Positions 1 through 10,700 of a stretch of DNA of 64,000 nt are shown one piece after another. The first letter of the stretch is position 1; every line of letters begins with the position of its first letter. The stretch is from Halichondria panicea. Lineage: Eukaryota; Porifera; Demospongiae; Suberitida; Halichondriidae. The stretch is from NCBI RefSeq assembly GCF_963675165.1, contig NC_087380.1, forward strand, positions 698,303 through 762,302. The letters are read 5' to 3'. The notes under the pieces are model-generated. The model ran no database searches. It was not told the DNA's origin and was given only the letters and a program-made list of their open reading frames with translations. Position numbers and translations under genes: made by a program.

Positions 1-240
1 TGTGTTCCCCCTCAAGCTGACTGGAGGTGAGGATGACCTGACAGCTGTACTGACCAGCGTCTGACAAGTAGAGAGTGTCAAAGTTGAGGGTTGCTGTGCT
101 GGTCATGAGTGACCCTCCCTCCCTCGTCCACTGGTAGGAGAGGGTGGGTTGTAGAGAGGCCCCTCCACTCAGGAAACAAGTGAGGGAGAAACTCTGACCA
201 GCCATTGGACCTCCACTGGGGCTGATCACCACTTGTATGG
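1..240 (-). CDS. R1 membrane-side Ig exon (IgM), cut by window edge
   Basis: Reads AIQVVISPSGGPMAGQSFSL, TCFLSGG, SYQWTREGGSL and YLSDAGQYSCQVILTSSQ. B-strand Cys, C-strand Trp and the DAGQYSC F-strand are all present, so this is a standard Ig domain. It is nearly identical to the IgM exons of R3, R6, R8 and R9. The end of the exon and its donor lie to the left of base 1. Confidence 0.8.
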
Positions 241-3200
241 CTGGAAGGAAGAGAAACAAAACAATTTAGTTAAACATAACTTTCACTGACAGAACAAACA
301 AACAAAACTGCTCTAGCTACATAGCAACTGTTGTCAATAACTAGCTCACCTAAACAGGTTGGAGCGTCTGGACTCCAGTTTCCATTAGCCTCACATGTTC
401 TTGTATTTGGCCCAACTAAGATGTGCACAGCTGTAAGTAGCTGTATTCCCAAAAGTGACTCCAGAGGATGTGTCCACTGCTCCATTATTAATAGACAGGG
501 AGGCACAGCTGATACCTAATGAACCAATATAGTACTTGAATTAAAGTTATTACAATGTATGTATCAATGTATACGAGTACACACTGTTGAATGTATTATT
601 ATACCTTGACAGACAATGTCTCCTCCATTCCAGGTAGTGTCTGATTGACATGTTCTTGTTCTGGGACCAAATATATCGTACCCAGTGTCACAGGTGTAGG
701 TGGCCACTGTCCCCGCTGGTCTTGGGGAGAACATCGTATCATAGCTAATCACTCCATTAGCAGGTGAGGGAAGATCCTGACAAACAGCTGTACAAGACAG
801 ATAAATTAAAATCTTTAATTAAAAACTATTAACTCACGAGAGCATATTGGAGGTGTGCCCCAGGATCCACTGACCATACAAGTCAGAGTGGAGTCTCCTG
901 ATAGAGTGAAACTCCCAGTACACGTGTAAGTGGCCATCTCTCCAAATGTAGTTGTAGAGAATTGGGGCATTCCATTTGAGATCACCGGAGGATTGCCACA
1001 GTCCACAACTGAATATAAGAATTGTCCGTCATATCACTACCTTAAAGGGTCAATACAACTCACTTAGACAAGTAAGCGATGGTTCACTCCATGTTCTGTC
1101 AGACTGACAGGTCCTATAGTAGTAGTGGATGAGGACAGTTCATACCCAGTGACACAGCTGTGTGTAGCCATGGCTCCCTCTAGTCTGGGGGTGGAGGTTG
1201 GATTGTAGAGGATCCCTCCATTGACCAGTGCAGGAAGGTCATCACAGAGGGCTGTGGGAAATAGTCTAATACAATACCTTCAGTGATGTGTCTTACCTCT
1301 ACACACTGGTGCTGCACTCCAGCTCCCACTAGCAAGACAAGATATCGTGGCTGATCCTGACCTTTGGTACCCAGTGTTGCAGGTGTAGGTGGTCGTCTCT
1401 TCGAATGTTGTACCAGTGGAAGTTCTGATACTATTGGTAACAGTGGGAGGGTTGCCACAGGAGACAGCTGAACACGAGGTGAGGGAGATTGTCAGTAATA
1501 TTGAAAACATGAATTTTAAATACATCACATACGTTTACAAGTGAGGGGTACTCGACTCCATGTTCTGTCAGACTGACAGGTCCTAGTATCAGTGGATGAG
1601 GACAGTTGGTACCCAGCGACATTACAGAAGTGTGTAGCCACGGCTCCCTGCAGTCTGGGGGTGGTGGTTGGATTGTAGAATATGAGCCCATTAACCAGTG
1701 AAGGGAGGTCACCACAGAGGGCTGGGGGAAATAGTTTGATACAATACCTTCAGTGTTGTGTCTTACCTGTACACACTGGTGCTGTACTCCAGCTCCCACT
1801 AGCAAGACAAGTTATCGTGGCTGATCCTGACCTTTGGTACCCAGTGTTGCAGGTGTAGGTGGTCGTCTCTCCGAATGTTGTACCAGTGGAAGTCCTGCCA
1901 CTATTGGTAACAGTGGGAGGGTTGCCACAGGGGACAGCTGAATGAGAGAGGAGGGAGGTGTCAGTCATAGTGAAACATTTGATCACATGCATACGTTCAC
2001 AAACTGGTGCAGCTGGACTCCACACTCCATCACTTGGTGTAGTTGCTCCACTTGTTCCACTTGCTCCACAAGTACTGATCTCACTACCAACAATGTTGTA
2101 TCCAGTGACACAGGTGTAGGTAGCAGTCATCATGAAGGTGGTTCCAGAGGTTGTGTCCACTGCTCCATTGGAGGGGGCCATCAGAGAACCACAGTCAACA
2201 GCTGTGGGGAGATGCTTGATCACCATTACTTCCAACCCACCATTGCTAACTCACGTGGACAAGTAAATGTTGGTGCCACTCCTGACCACTGACCAGTATC
2301 TTGACATGTTCTAGCACTACCACTATTACCAGTGAGGACGTAGCCAGTATCACAGCTGTATGTAACAACAGTGAGGTAGTCCCGACTAGTGGTGGACAAG
2401 GCTCCATTGGTAGGGGAGGTTAGGACAGGGCAGGTGACGACTGTGTTGGGAAGCCATAGCTTATACACACAATGAACTACTGACTAGTCTAGTCTTACTT
2501 GTACAAATGGCTGAAGGTGTTGGAGACCAGGTACCAGCACTAGTAGTACCAGTACTCATACAAGTTATCGGAGTAGCTCCACTAATGGTGTACCCAGTGT
2601 CACAGGTGTAGGTGGCTATGTGTTGGTGGTTGTATCGTATGAGATCATTCCATTAGACAGGGGACTCAGTGTGGGGCAGGGAGCTATGGGGGGTGGGGGT
2701 TAGTATTGGACATAGACAATATAGTCAGCACTCACTGAAAGTGACACATTTCCTCTGAACGTCCACACCATTAGTCCTCCTCACACAGCAGTGTTCTCCA
2801 TCAGGACTGAAGTGTGTGGGACCACGATGCAGAGCAACGCCAAAATTAGTAACATCTCTGATGAACAATTCGTCCGTAACTGCCACCGATCTACTTTCAA
2901 ATTGCAATGCACTCCCACCAGGACCCTGCCACACTACACTACCAGTTTGTGCGGTGTAGCAAACCCAGGGACGTGGTGGTTCAGTGCCAACTCCTGATCC
3001 AACATCAGAGAATGAGATGATCTCTCCAGTGTGGTCAGTGTCAGAGGGATCATTGGATGCTGCCAGTCGAGCTGAGTAGTGCATGTGTGTTTATCCTAAT
3101 ACTAGTTCACCAACTCAATATTGTCAAGAGACTGACGACATGCAGGATCTCTAGAGTAAGGCCACTCCAAGTGATACTCTGGTTTCTGGTCCACCGCCCG

Positions 3201-3554
3201 CATCAGATTTTATTCTTGGATTTCTATCTCATTATTGGATTTCTATCTCATTATTTCTACTACGCATGCGCAGAATGGTCCACGTGGTACAAAGTAGTGT
3301 GATAATGATATTCATTTGCAAAATAATGAGATTCATAAGGTGAAATTGATAATGACATAATGAGAAAAGCCGCCCGCCCGCATGCAATTAGAAAAACTTC
3401 AGGACCAGAAACCAGAGTGTCACTTGGAGTGGCCTAATGTACAAGTAGCTACAGAAACTACACACAATAACTCACACAGTGTTTGTGCATGTACCCATCC
3501 AACAGACACCGTCAGTCCTAGTAGTAGGCTTAGAGCAAGTCTTGAGAAGGCCAT
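1..3554 (-). CDS. R1: SCR/Ig transmembrane receptor, 3' end outside window, several damaged exons
   Basis: Leftmost member of the receptor family; the start is at 3554 and the 3' part lies beyond base 1. In transcription order: signal exon (3476-3554), IgN (2736-3071), SCR exons near 2505-2690, 2226-2455, 1985-2210, 1765-1945, 1535-1735, 1280-1480, 1060-1260, 815-1006, 564-785 and 345-515, then the IgM exon cut by the window edge. The missing part should be the JMD, transmembrane and tail exons seen in R3, R6 and R8. Three SCR exons are out of frame: a 2-nt insertion near 2618, a 2-nt change near 1108, and a degenerate exon at 345-515. SCR exons here are phase 1-1, so skipping them would keep the frame, but a decayed gene is as likely. 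Function is inferred from the family: cell-surface recognition. Confidence 0.7.
345..2690 (-). CDS. R1 block of ten SCR/CCP exons
   Basis: Each exon codes for one sushi domain with four Cys, a conserved ATYTC..GY stretch and a W between Cys 3 and 4. Two exon types alternate at 1280-1945 (CGNPPTVTNS type and C.DLP.LVNG type), which points to a local two-exon duplication. Exon 1985-2210 carries an insertion with TSGATTPSDG before its Trp. Damage: the exon near 2505-2690 has two extra bases relative to the paralogs at 10985 and 57660 and reads into TAG; the exon near 1060-1260 is frameshifted between TTT and the expected RTC; the exon at 345-515 has lost the first CG and is frameshifted after its second Cys. 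Confidence 0.75.
2736..3071 (-). CDS. R1 N-terminal Ig-like domain exon (IgN)
   Basis: Single open exon with phase-1 borders. It contains the hallmarks shared by all IgN copies in the cluster: DHTGEIISFSDVGSG, PRPWVCYT, a VVW strand, and near the end GPTHFSPDGEHCCVR. The Cys in WVCY and the first Cys of HCCVR stand where the Ig disulfide would be, with the Trp between them. V-type Ig fold is my reading; I cannot name a database family. This copy is intact. Confidence 0.7.
3160..3434. mobile_element. 275-bp MITE with 3-bp TAA target duplication (Harbinger-like)
   Basis: Terminal inverted repeats of about 33 bp begin GGCCACTCCAAGTGA and end in its complement. TAA flanks both sides (3157-3159, 3435-3437). 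The same intron in R4 (33349-33351) and R6 (38205-38207) has a single TAA and no insert, so both the element and the target duplication are shown directly. A 3-bp TWA duplication with GGCC-starting ends fits PIF/Harbinger non-autonomous elements. It lies in R1 intron 1. Confidence 0.85.
3476..3554 (-). CDS. R1 signal-peptide exon
   Basis: ATG at 3554 opens MAFSRLALSLLLGLTVSVGW followed by VHAQTL: a short basic n-region, a Leu-rich core and a likely cleavage after VHA. The exon ends in phase 1 at a GTGAGT donor (3475), which fits the phase-1 acceptor of the IgN exon. Two mobile-element copies lie on either side: one in the following intron and one just upstream of the start. Confidence 0.8.
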
Positions 3555-3581
3555 GCCTAGCTAGCTAACAATTAATTATAG

Positions 3582-4357
3582 CAGAGATACAAAAGAAAGG
3601 GGATTGGAAACGACCGCCCACGCCCTATGTAAAAGGACTGACATCCGGTGAAGCACTCCGTGTAATTATTGCGCTCGCAAATAATTACATGGAGGACTGC
3701 GCTACGGTTTTGTATCCCTGGTTTCTAGCTCTCCTATCCACTAGAGATCACTCAGGGCCTGGGAGATACTTGAGAGAAGTAAGCTTATACCACTGACAAG
3801 CTCTAAGTCCGTTGTCTTTACTCTGTTTCCAATTTTTTTGAGTTTAGCTTGAATTACTCTATGTCAACTTTTCTCTGTCCCTCCTATGAAGTCAAAACAG
3901 CAAAGGACATTGCTTGACTTGGTTATTATGTATCTAAGTGCTACATAGAATGGCTTCATGCTATAAATAAGCTGTACTGTTCATAAACGTTTGCAGTATA
4001 GTCCTTCAAACTGCTTTAGTATACTTTTAGACACACCACGGGCCTGTCCCTCCTACGACTTCATAGTAAAGGCTATTTCTTCTTGCATAGCATTTATTTG
4101 TCTAGTAATAGTGGCTGTGTGGCTTAGTCGACTTTTTAGAGCTAAATTCTCTTTACTTTTTAGAAAAATCAACATTAAAAATGATCAATTTCACTGTTTC
4201 TATGTACAGCACATTGTAGAGCAGTCAAGACAGGTAATGAGCATGCTGACTATAAATATAATCCTTTGTAGTTTTAGCCACGCCCTATAACGCGGAATGC
4301 TTCACGCAAAAATTTCGTAAAAATTTCGTTTCCAATCCCCTTTCTTTTGTATCTCTG
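3582..4357. mobile_element. 776-bp inverted-repeat element upstream of R1
   Basis: Ends are CAGAGATACAAAAGAAAGGG and its complement, continuing for about 30 bp. ATTATAG occurs on both sides (3575-3581 and 4358-4364), a likely 7-bp target duplication. The matching positions near 33490 and 38350 lack the insert. The ends resemble those of the 52201-53080 element (GCATAGATACACGAAAGAAA), so the two are probably relatives. The interior has short open frames on the plus strand but no recognisable transposase. Confidence 0.75.
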
Positions 4358-4388
4358 ATTATAGCTGGCTTTTCCTGATCAGCTAATA

Positions 4389-4815
4389 TCTAGTCTCGCG
4401 AGCAGACGTGGGAGGGAGGGAACGTCTGGTCACTATTGCAGCAATTCCGTGAACCCTGCCAGAATATTGGCAGTGCCAATCAGATTTGTCCACGTCATAG
4501 TGGGCAGGTAACACCCCGTATATTTCCTATTATAGCATAAAATGAACGTGAAAAGAAGGATTATTGACTCTAGCAAAGGCTAATTTTAGTGTTGAACCAT
4601 ACCTGGCTGCAAAGGAACTCGGTACAAGGAGCTCAGACCAAGCAAGAGCTAGCTAGCTGCGAATAAAAATATTTGTCTACATGTGAATTTGGTTAATTAA
4701 AAAGCCAACATGCTCGTTTAACAAATATCTTGCACGTGACTACATTCCTCAGTGCCATGGAATTGCTGCAATAGTTACCAGACGTTCCCTCTAGGACAAG
4801 TCTGCTCGCGAGACT
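4389..4815. mobile_element. 427-bp MITE with 8-bp AGCTAATA target duplication
   Basis: Inverted ends of nearly 60 bp start at the palindromic TCTCGCGAGCAGAC and include AACGTCTGG and TATTGCAGCAATTCC. AGCTAATA lies on both sides (4381-4388 and 4816-4823). The paralogous sites near 33514 and 38374 read CCAAGCTAATAGCGTC without an insert. An 8-bp duplication is typical of hAT elements; that class is inferred. Confidence 0.8.
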
Positions 4816-4823
4816 AGCTAATA

Positions 4824-5309
4824 GCTTCTTTGCAATAATGGGCGTGGCTGGCAGGAGGACAGTGACTAGGCCTATTATAATTAGCGCTTTTTACTTTGGC
4901 AACCCTCACCTAAATATTGTCAAAACAATAAAGTGGCAATAAGGCCACCTCAATTAAGTCATTACTGCATGATGTCAGCCATTATTTGAGATCAAAGTCC
5001 TTTTTTTGGCTGACATTGCATTATTTCACCATGTGCCATGTTGCAAGTTGCATTGTGCACCAAAAAGCCAGTGTGCTAAAAAAATTAAACTATTTTTATG
5101 TAATTATTGTTCAGACTCCGTCCTTTTGTGTATTTTCATCAGTTAAAAAAACAGGATATGACGTCATCAAATAATGGGATAATGGGTAATGAAGACCTCC
5201 CTCCCTCATCGGGGTCGAGCTAGTATTCTCATCTGAAACAAGTATGCAACTAACAGTGGCCTAAAACTACAATACGACTACATGAAACAGTGACACATAC
5301 ATTGACAAA
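4824..5309. other. Intergenic spacer between R1 and R2
   Basis: No gene seen. The stretch is homologous to 38391-38870, upstream of the R7 3' end, with small indels. It contains ATTTGAGATCAAAGTCC-type sequence and a run of Ts, but nothing I can name as a regulatory element. Confidence 0.5.
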
Positions 5310-7010
5310 CTAGACTGTGTTGTTATAGTGTCTACTTGTTCTCTGTGTTGCAGTCAGTGGATGCATAAGCTGCACAGGCTGAGAGCTGGTAGTCTGCAGG
5401 AGGAAGGGGCGTGGTTGGTCCACCACCTCATAGGTAGCCTCCTCTTGTAGTTTACTCAACTCCTCGTAATCAGGGGAGGGGAGATGACTCATCACCACTG
5501 GGGGTAGTCTGTACGAAATAAAAGAATAAATTAAATCCGGAGCGTTAGCATGTAGAAAACGTGTACAAAACTATGTAGCGGCTATGGGTAGATTACAACA
5601 CAATGCCCTCACTCTGTTGTTGTGATGCTGGTTTTGTTGTCAATGTCCTTTGACCCATACCTCCGCTGTCTCCATACCAACAGCACCACTGCTATGACCA
5701 CTAACACTGCAATAGTCACAACCACAACTCCAGCAACCACTCCCCCAGCTACAGCACCAATGTTCACAGCTTCACTTGAGGAGGTTGTCCGATTAGTGAT
5801 GTCCTCAGGGCACTCTGGACTATTGAGGTTAGCAATGACAATTGGACAACTGTTAGTCACACTGAGGCCTGCTCTCTGCACCACAACGATTGGATCATTC
5901 TCATCCCACTGTTCCATTAGCCTAGCCAGTTGTATGGTGGATACACTCTCTGTTCCAGTCAGCACAGCTCGGTATGTCACATGACTAGGGGAGTCATCTA
6001 AACAAACAATGAAGGGATTCAAAATGAGGGAAGAGTTGAATCCACAGGCACACTGGCTTTCAATGCCTTGTGTCAGACTATTGGTGATGTCATCTGTTTT
6101 CATATCAGCGTCTTGTTTAGTGTACACTCTGCAGTTTGTTATTCCCTCCAGACCAAGTTGAATGTGCAGGCCTGTGGAATGTGGAATAGTTGGTATAAGC
6201 AAATAGCAGACTGATGCTAATAGAGCTGTACAAACAATGTAGCCTGGGTACATGTACATTCATGTGAAATTGATCACATAACAACTTACTCCTGAACTCA
6301 ATGGTGTACAGTGAGCAGCTACAGTGTGTCCCCCCTCAAGCTGACTGGAGGTGAGGATGACCTGACAGCTGTACTGACCAGCGTCTGACAAGTAGAGAGT
6401 GTCAAAGTTGAGGGTTGCTGTGCTGGTCATGAGTGACCCTCCCTCCCTCGTCCACTGGTAGGAGAGGGTGGGTTGTAGAGAGGCCCCTCCACTCAGGGAA
6501 CAAGTGAGGGAGAAACTCTGACCTGCCATTGGAACACCACTGGCCATGGGGATGATCACCACTTGTATGGCTGGATGGAAGAGAGTGGGCGTAAACAAAA
6601 CAATTTTTGACAGTATAAATTATATTGCTCAACAGAATACGAATATATTTCACTATGGCAGAATAAACAAAGCTGCTAGATCTACAATAACAGCAATTAA
6701 CTTGGTGATTTTAGCAAGTCACCACAGGGAGAATCGAGATACACAACAAAATGGTTGCAGTTTCTTGTACTGTTTTTGCAATACCTATAAAGACATGTGT
6801 GGGAACTGACCTTGACAGAATGGTTCAGTCCCACTCCAGTTTTACGGTCTGATTGACATGTTCTCATAATTATTGTCTCCAGGCAGCAAAAACCCCATCC
6901 CACAAGAGTAAGTGGCAGTACTCTCATCAGTACGTGGAGGAGAGGTTGATGAGTAAGCAATGACTCCATTAGTGATGCTGGGTAGGTCCTCACATGTTCC
7001 TGTAAGGAAA
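5310..7010 (-). pseudogene. R2: 5'-truncated receptor pseudogene (SCR relic, IgM, JMD/TM, tail)
   Basis: Contains the 3' half of a receptor only: an SCR relic (about 6820-7000), IgM (about 6280-6575), the JMD-transmembrane exon (5609-6170) and the tail exon (5310-5512). No signal or IgN exon precedes it; R3 lies upstream instead. Lesions relative to paralogs: extra bases in the SCR exon near 6868-6871 and 6840, a 2-nt insertion near 6306 that shifts the end of IgM, and a 1-nt change in the tail near 5404 that replaces the PPPPADY region with another C-terminus. The JMD/TM exon itself is still open. The whole is best read as a decayed copy. Confidence 0.75.
5609..6170 (-). CDS. R2 juxtamembrane domain and transmembrane exon (open, in a pseudogene)
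   Basis: Opens LHIQLGLEGITNCRVYT, then a CACGFNSSL segment, SHVTYRAVLTGTESVSTIQL, an LMEQW.ENDPIVVVQ helix-strand unit and NSCPIVIANLNSPEC. After a short NRTTSSSEA linker comes a Gly/Ala/Val-rich transmembrane helix ending in WRQRRYGSKD, a clear stop-transfer signal. The linker is shorter than in R3 and R6, and the end (KTSITTTE) differs from GSQPTQ in other copies, so R2 and R7 form a subtype. Confidence 0.7.
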
Positions 7011-7014
7011 CCAT

Positions 7015-7619
7015 ACTTTAATTGAAGATAATATATAGCTTACCAATGCATGTTAACATACAGTCATGCAGTACAATACTATACCATCCCGAATTCAGCA
7101 ATTTATTTATTGTTTTGATCACATTGTGAAGTGCACAAACTCATTAAATATAGCATGGGAACAGCAGGACAGGTGTTTGCATAATGGCTCTGTAGGGGAA
7201 TGGGAATGGGAACAATCACTCGGACTGTCTATAAAATGCTCTTACCTGTTTCTGGTGTGAGGAATGCGTGCCGTAGCATAAACTAGAGACACACATGTGT
7301 GTACAAGAGCACTGTTGGGTTTGAAGTGGCCATTGAATAGCTATACATGCATAGCCACAGCAATAGCCACATTGACAATCAAGGACACCAGCAAGGAAAC
7401 CTTAAAAATATACCTTTCATATTATATATACAGTGTATGACATGTTTTGTTAGCGCCATAGTTTATTTTTCAGCCATGCAAATTCTTATATGAACATTGA
7501 TCAAAGCAAATGAATGATTTTTGCGTATATAGATCTCGATCTACTAACAACTTGCTAAAATAACAGTGACACGTAGTGATACATTGACAAACTAGACTAC
7601 ATGTGTTATTACATAGTGT
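7015..7619. other. Conserved intergenic spacer (four related copies)
   Basis: Homologous spacers occur at about 34063-34577, 40260-40795 and 53820-54375, each directly 3' of a receptor tail exon on the minus strand. The spacer includes an AGCATAAACT..AGAGACACA segment and CAAGGACACCAGCAAGGA. I see no open frame of note. It may hold the 3' UTR and polyadenylation signals of the upstream receptor. Confidence 0.5.
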
Positions 7620-7796
7620 CTACTTGTTCTCTGTGTTGCAGTCAGTGGATGCATAAGCTGCACAGGCTGAGAGCGGGTAGTCTGCAGGAGGAGGGGGGCG
7701 TGGCTGGTCCACCACCTCATAGGTAGCCTCCTCTTGTAGTTTGCTCAACCCCTCGTAATCATGGGAGGGGAGATGACTCATCACCACTGGGGGTAG
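7620..7796 (-). CDS. R3 cytoplasmic tail exon with ITAM-like motif; splice acceptor mutated
   Basis: Codes for VVMSHLPSHDYEGLSKLQEE then ATYEVVDQPRPPPPADYPLS and ends ASTDCNTENK with TAG at 7620-7622. The two tyrosines form YEGL, eight residues, YEVV, close to the ITAM rule YxxL/I-x6-8-YxxL/I, with Val at the last position. RPPPPAD could bind SH3 domains. Minus-strand sequence before the exon is CGTGCAA instead of CGTGCAG, which removes the AG. Confidence 0.7.
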   Translation of the reverse strand, partial: LPPVVMSHLPSHDYEGLSKLQEEATYEVVDQPRPPPPADYPLSACAAYASTDCNTENK

Positions 7797-10700
7797 TTTG
7801 CACGAAATAGAATATAATATATAGATTATACATTAACTCACATGCCGGTACATAATTATAATTATTATAGAATAAGGGCAGAAGCTCTCTATACAACCAC
7901 ACCATATATGCACTGTACAGCTACTTCATTCACACACTAGCTAACACTCACTGTGTTGGTTGGCTGCCTGTCTTCTCATCACTCATGTCCTTGGATCCAG
8001 ACCTCCGTAGCCTCAACATAACCAGCACTATTACAATCAGTACTAGCACAGCAATGGCCAAGACTCCAGCAACCACCCCACCAGCCACTGCACCAACATT
8101 GACCACTACAATCTCTGTGGGTGACTCAGAGGTAGTAGCCATAGAGGAAGTTGGAGCAGCCACCTGCGTCCGATTAGTGATGTCCTCAGGGCACTCTGGA
8201 CTATTGAGGTTAGCAATGACAATCGGACAACTGTTAGTCACACTGAGGCCTGCACTCTGCACCACAACGATTGGATCATTCTCAACCCACTGTTCCATTA
8301 GCCTAGCCAGTTGTATGGTGGATACACTCTCTGTTCCAGTCAGCACAGCTCTGTAGGTCACATGACTAGAGGAGCCATCAAAACAATTGATAAACTCGTC
8401 AGTGAGAAGGGAGGAGATGAACCCACAAGCACACAATCCTTCAACACCTTGAGATAGTCTGGTAGTGATGTCACTGGCTATGGCACTTCTTCCTGACTCA
8501 ATGTACACCTCACAGTTTGTTATTCCATCCAGACGAAGTTGAATATTGAGTGCTATAAAACAAAAACCAAAAGAAAATGATGTGAATCCGTATGAATACA
8601 CTATCTTTAGTAAGGTTTTACGTAAGTATGCTTACATATTTTGAGTGGAATTGTAAATGTACCAACTTACTCATGAACTCAATGGTGTAGTGAGCAGCTA
8701 CAGTGTGTCCCCCCTCAAGCTGACTGGAGGTGAGGATGACCTGACAGCTGTACTGACCAGCGTCTGACAAGTAGAGAGTGTCAAAGTTGAGGGTTGCTGT
8801 GCTGGTCATGAGTGACCCTCCCTCCCTCGTCCACTGGTAGGAGAGGGTGGGTTGTAGAGAGGCCCCTCCACTCAGGGAACAAGTAAGGGAGAAACTCTGA
8901 CCAGCCATTGGAACACCACTGGGGCTGATCACAGCTAGGAGCTCTGTGAAAGTAATAACAATCTTGTTTCAGTTTAAACTTAAGTAAACAGATCTAATGG
9001 GATGACAGATGACAACTGGTGGACCATATGAATTATAGACTGCTAATGTAAACATACAATTGATGTTGATAATAACTTGCGTACGTAAACAGGTTGGAGC
9101 ATCTGGAGTCCACTGTCCATCACCACCACAAGTCCGAGTGTTTGCTCCAATGAGAGTGTATCCAGTGTTACAGGTGTAGGTAGCAGTCATCATGAAGGTG
9201 GTTCCAGAGGATGTGTCCACTGCTCCATTAGAGGGGTCAGTGAGGCCATTACAGTCAACAGCTGTATAAAGAATTCATTCACAATTAGAACGTGTGTTAG
9301 TTCAACTAACAATTGCAAACAGGTAGAGATGTACTCCATCCACTGACAGCCACACAATTCCTCGTACTAGCACCACTCAGTTCATAGCCAGTGTCACAAG
9401 AGTAAGTGGCCATTGCTCCGGGTTGTGGAGGGTCAACATCTGATGAGTAGGTCACCATTCCATTGGAGAGGGGATCATGAGGACACAGGGCTATGGAAAC
9501 ATGAGGTATCCTCTATACGCTTGACTACTACACGAGGCATACCAGTACAGGTGGGTGCAGTGAGGCTCCATATTGCACTAGCCTGGCAGGTCCTGGTCAC
9601 AGTTCCAACCATATTGTAGCCAGTGTTACAGGTGTAGGTAGCAGTCATCATGAAGGTGGTTCCAGAGGATGTGTCCACTGCTCCATTGGAGGGGGCGTCC
9701 AGGGAACCACAGTCAACAACTGTGGGGAGATATGAAATTGATGAAATGGACAATTGTACGACTTACATTGACAAGTTAATGATAATACAGTTGATAATAC
9801 AGTTAATGCAGTATTATCAGTGACATCAACTTCACATACGTGAACAAGTTGGTAGAGGTCCCCAGGTCCCACTAGCCATACAGGTAGCCATTGCTGTGGT
9901 GACTCCAGTGGAGATCCCATATCCACTGACACAGGTGTAGGTCACTGTCCCTTGGTAGGTTGTGCTGGTGGGTGTTCCAGGAGATCCATTGCCAGTGGTG
10001 GGAGGAGAGCCACAATCCACAACTGAGAATAAATGATATTATCAAGTGCAATAATGCATGCATTGCTCAAGTGCAGCTTGCAGCAGTCTTTCTTCTTTAT
10101 ACAGTACTTTGCAAGTAGGTTGAATCATTCAAAGTTGAATGTTGAAGTGAGTACTCACACCACTAAACCACAAAGCTGATACAACTGTAAGTGGCTGTCA
10201 CAGCCTGTCAGTGTGATGATGCCCATGCATGATAATACACAGCACTGACTACATGTGTGGGTGTTCATCTAGATGCATATTCAAATGACTTGAGGTGCAG
10301 AGTGTTGCTACACTACTTAAGCAAACCAAGTAAGAGAATTAATGTACATCAGCAAAAGTACTGTAAAAGAATAGAGCATTTGTTCGGGAGAAGTGGAGAT
10401 GTCGAGCCAAAGTAGCAAAGGCATGCATGGTCCTCATCCTATGTTGAAATCCGTAACAACAGATACTCTAGGCACTTACTTAGGAGAAGTTCAAGCAAAG
10501 ATACACATACATTTGTACATAATTATGAAGCTTGTGGGTAGATCATAATCATGATCAGCTTTGTTTTGTGGTTTAGTGGTGTGAGTACTCACTTCAACAT
10601 TCAACTTTGAATGATTCAACCTACTTGAAAAGTACTGTAATTAATGAGGCACAAAACATTAACAGTGACAAATAGACAAGAAAAAAACTTGATTGGCGCT

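Noticed and set aside
3991-4290. Plus-strand frame with a hydrophobic stretch (CIAFICLVIVAVWLSRLF)
   Set aside because: It lies within the 3582-4357 inverted-repeat element and has no family signature.
4389-4815. TCTCGCGAG as a promoter motif
   Set aside because: The motif is the terminus of an inverted-repeat element on both ends with a target duplication; not needed to explain it as a promoter.
5622-5984. Plus-strand open frames across JMD/TM exons (also 7985-8356, 34925-35314, 41127-41516, 54732-55076)
   Set aside because: They are antisense shadows of the conserved minus-strand exon and recur only because that exon recurs; no splice or domain support.
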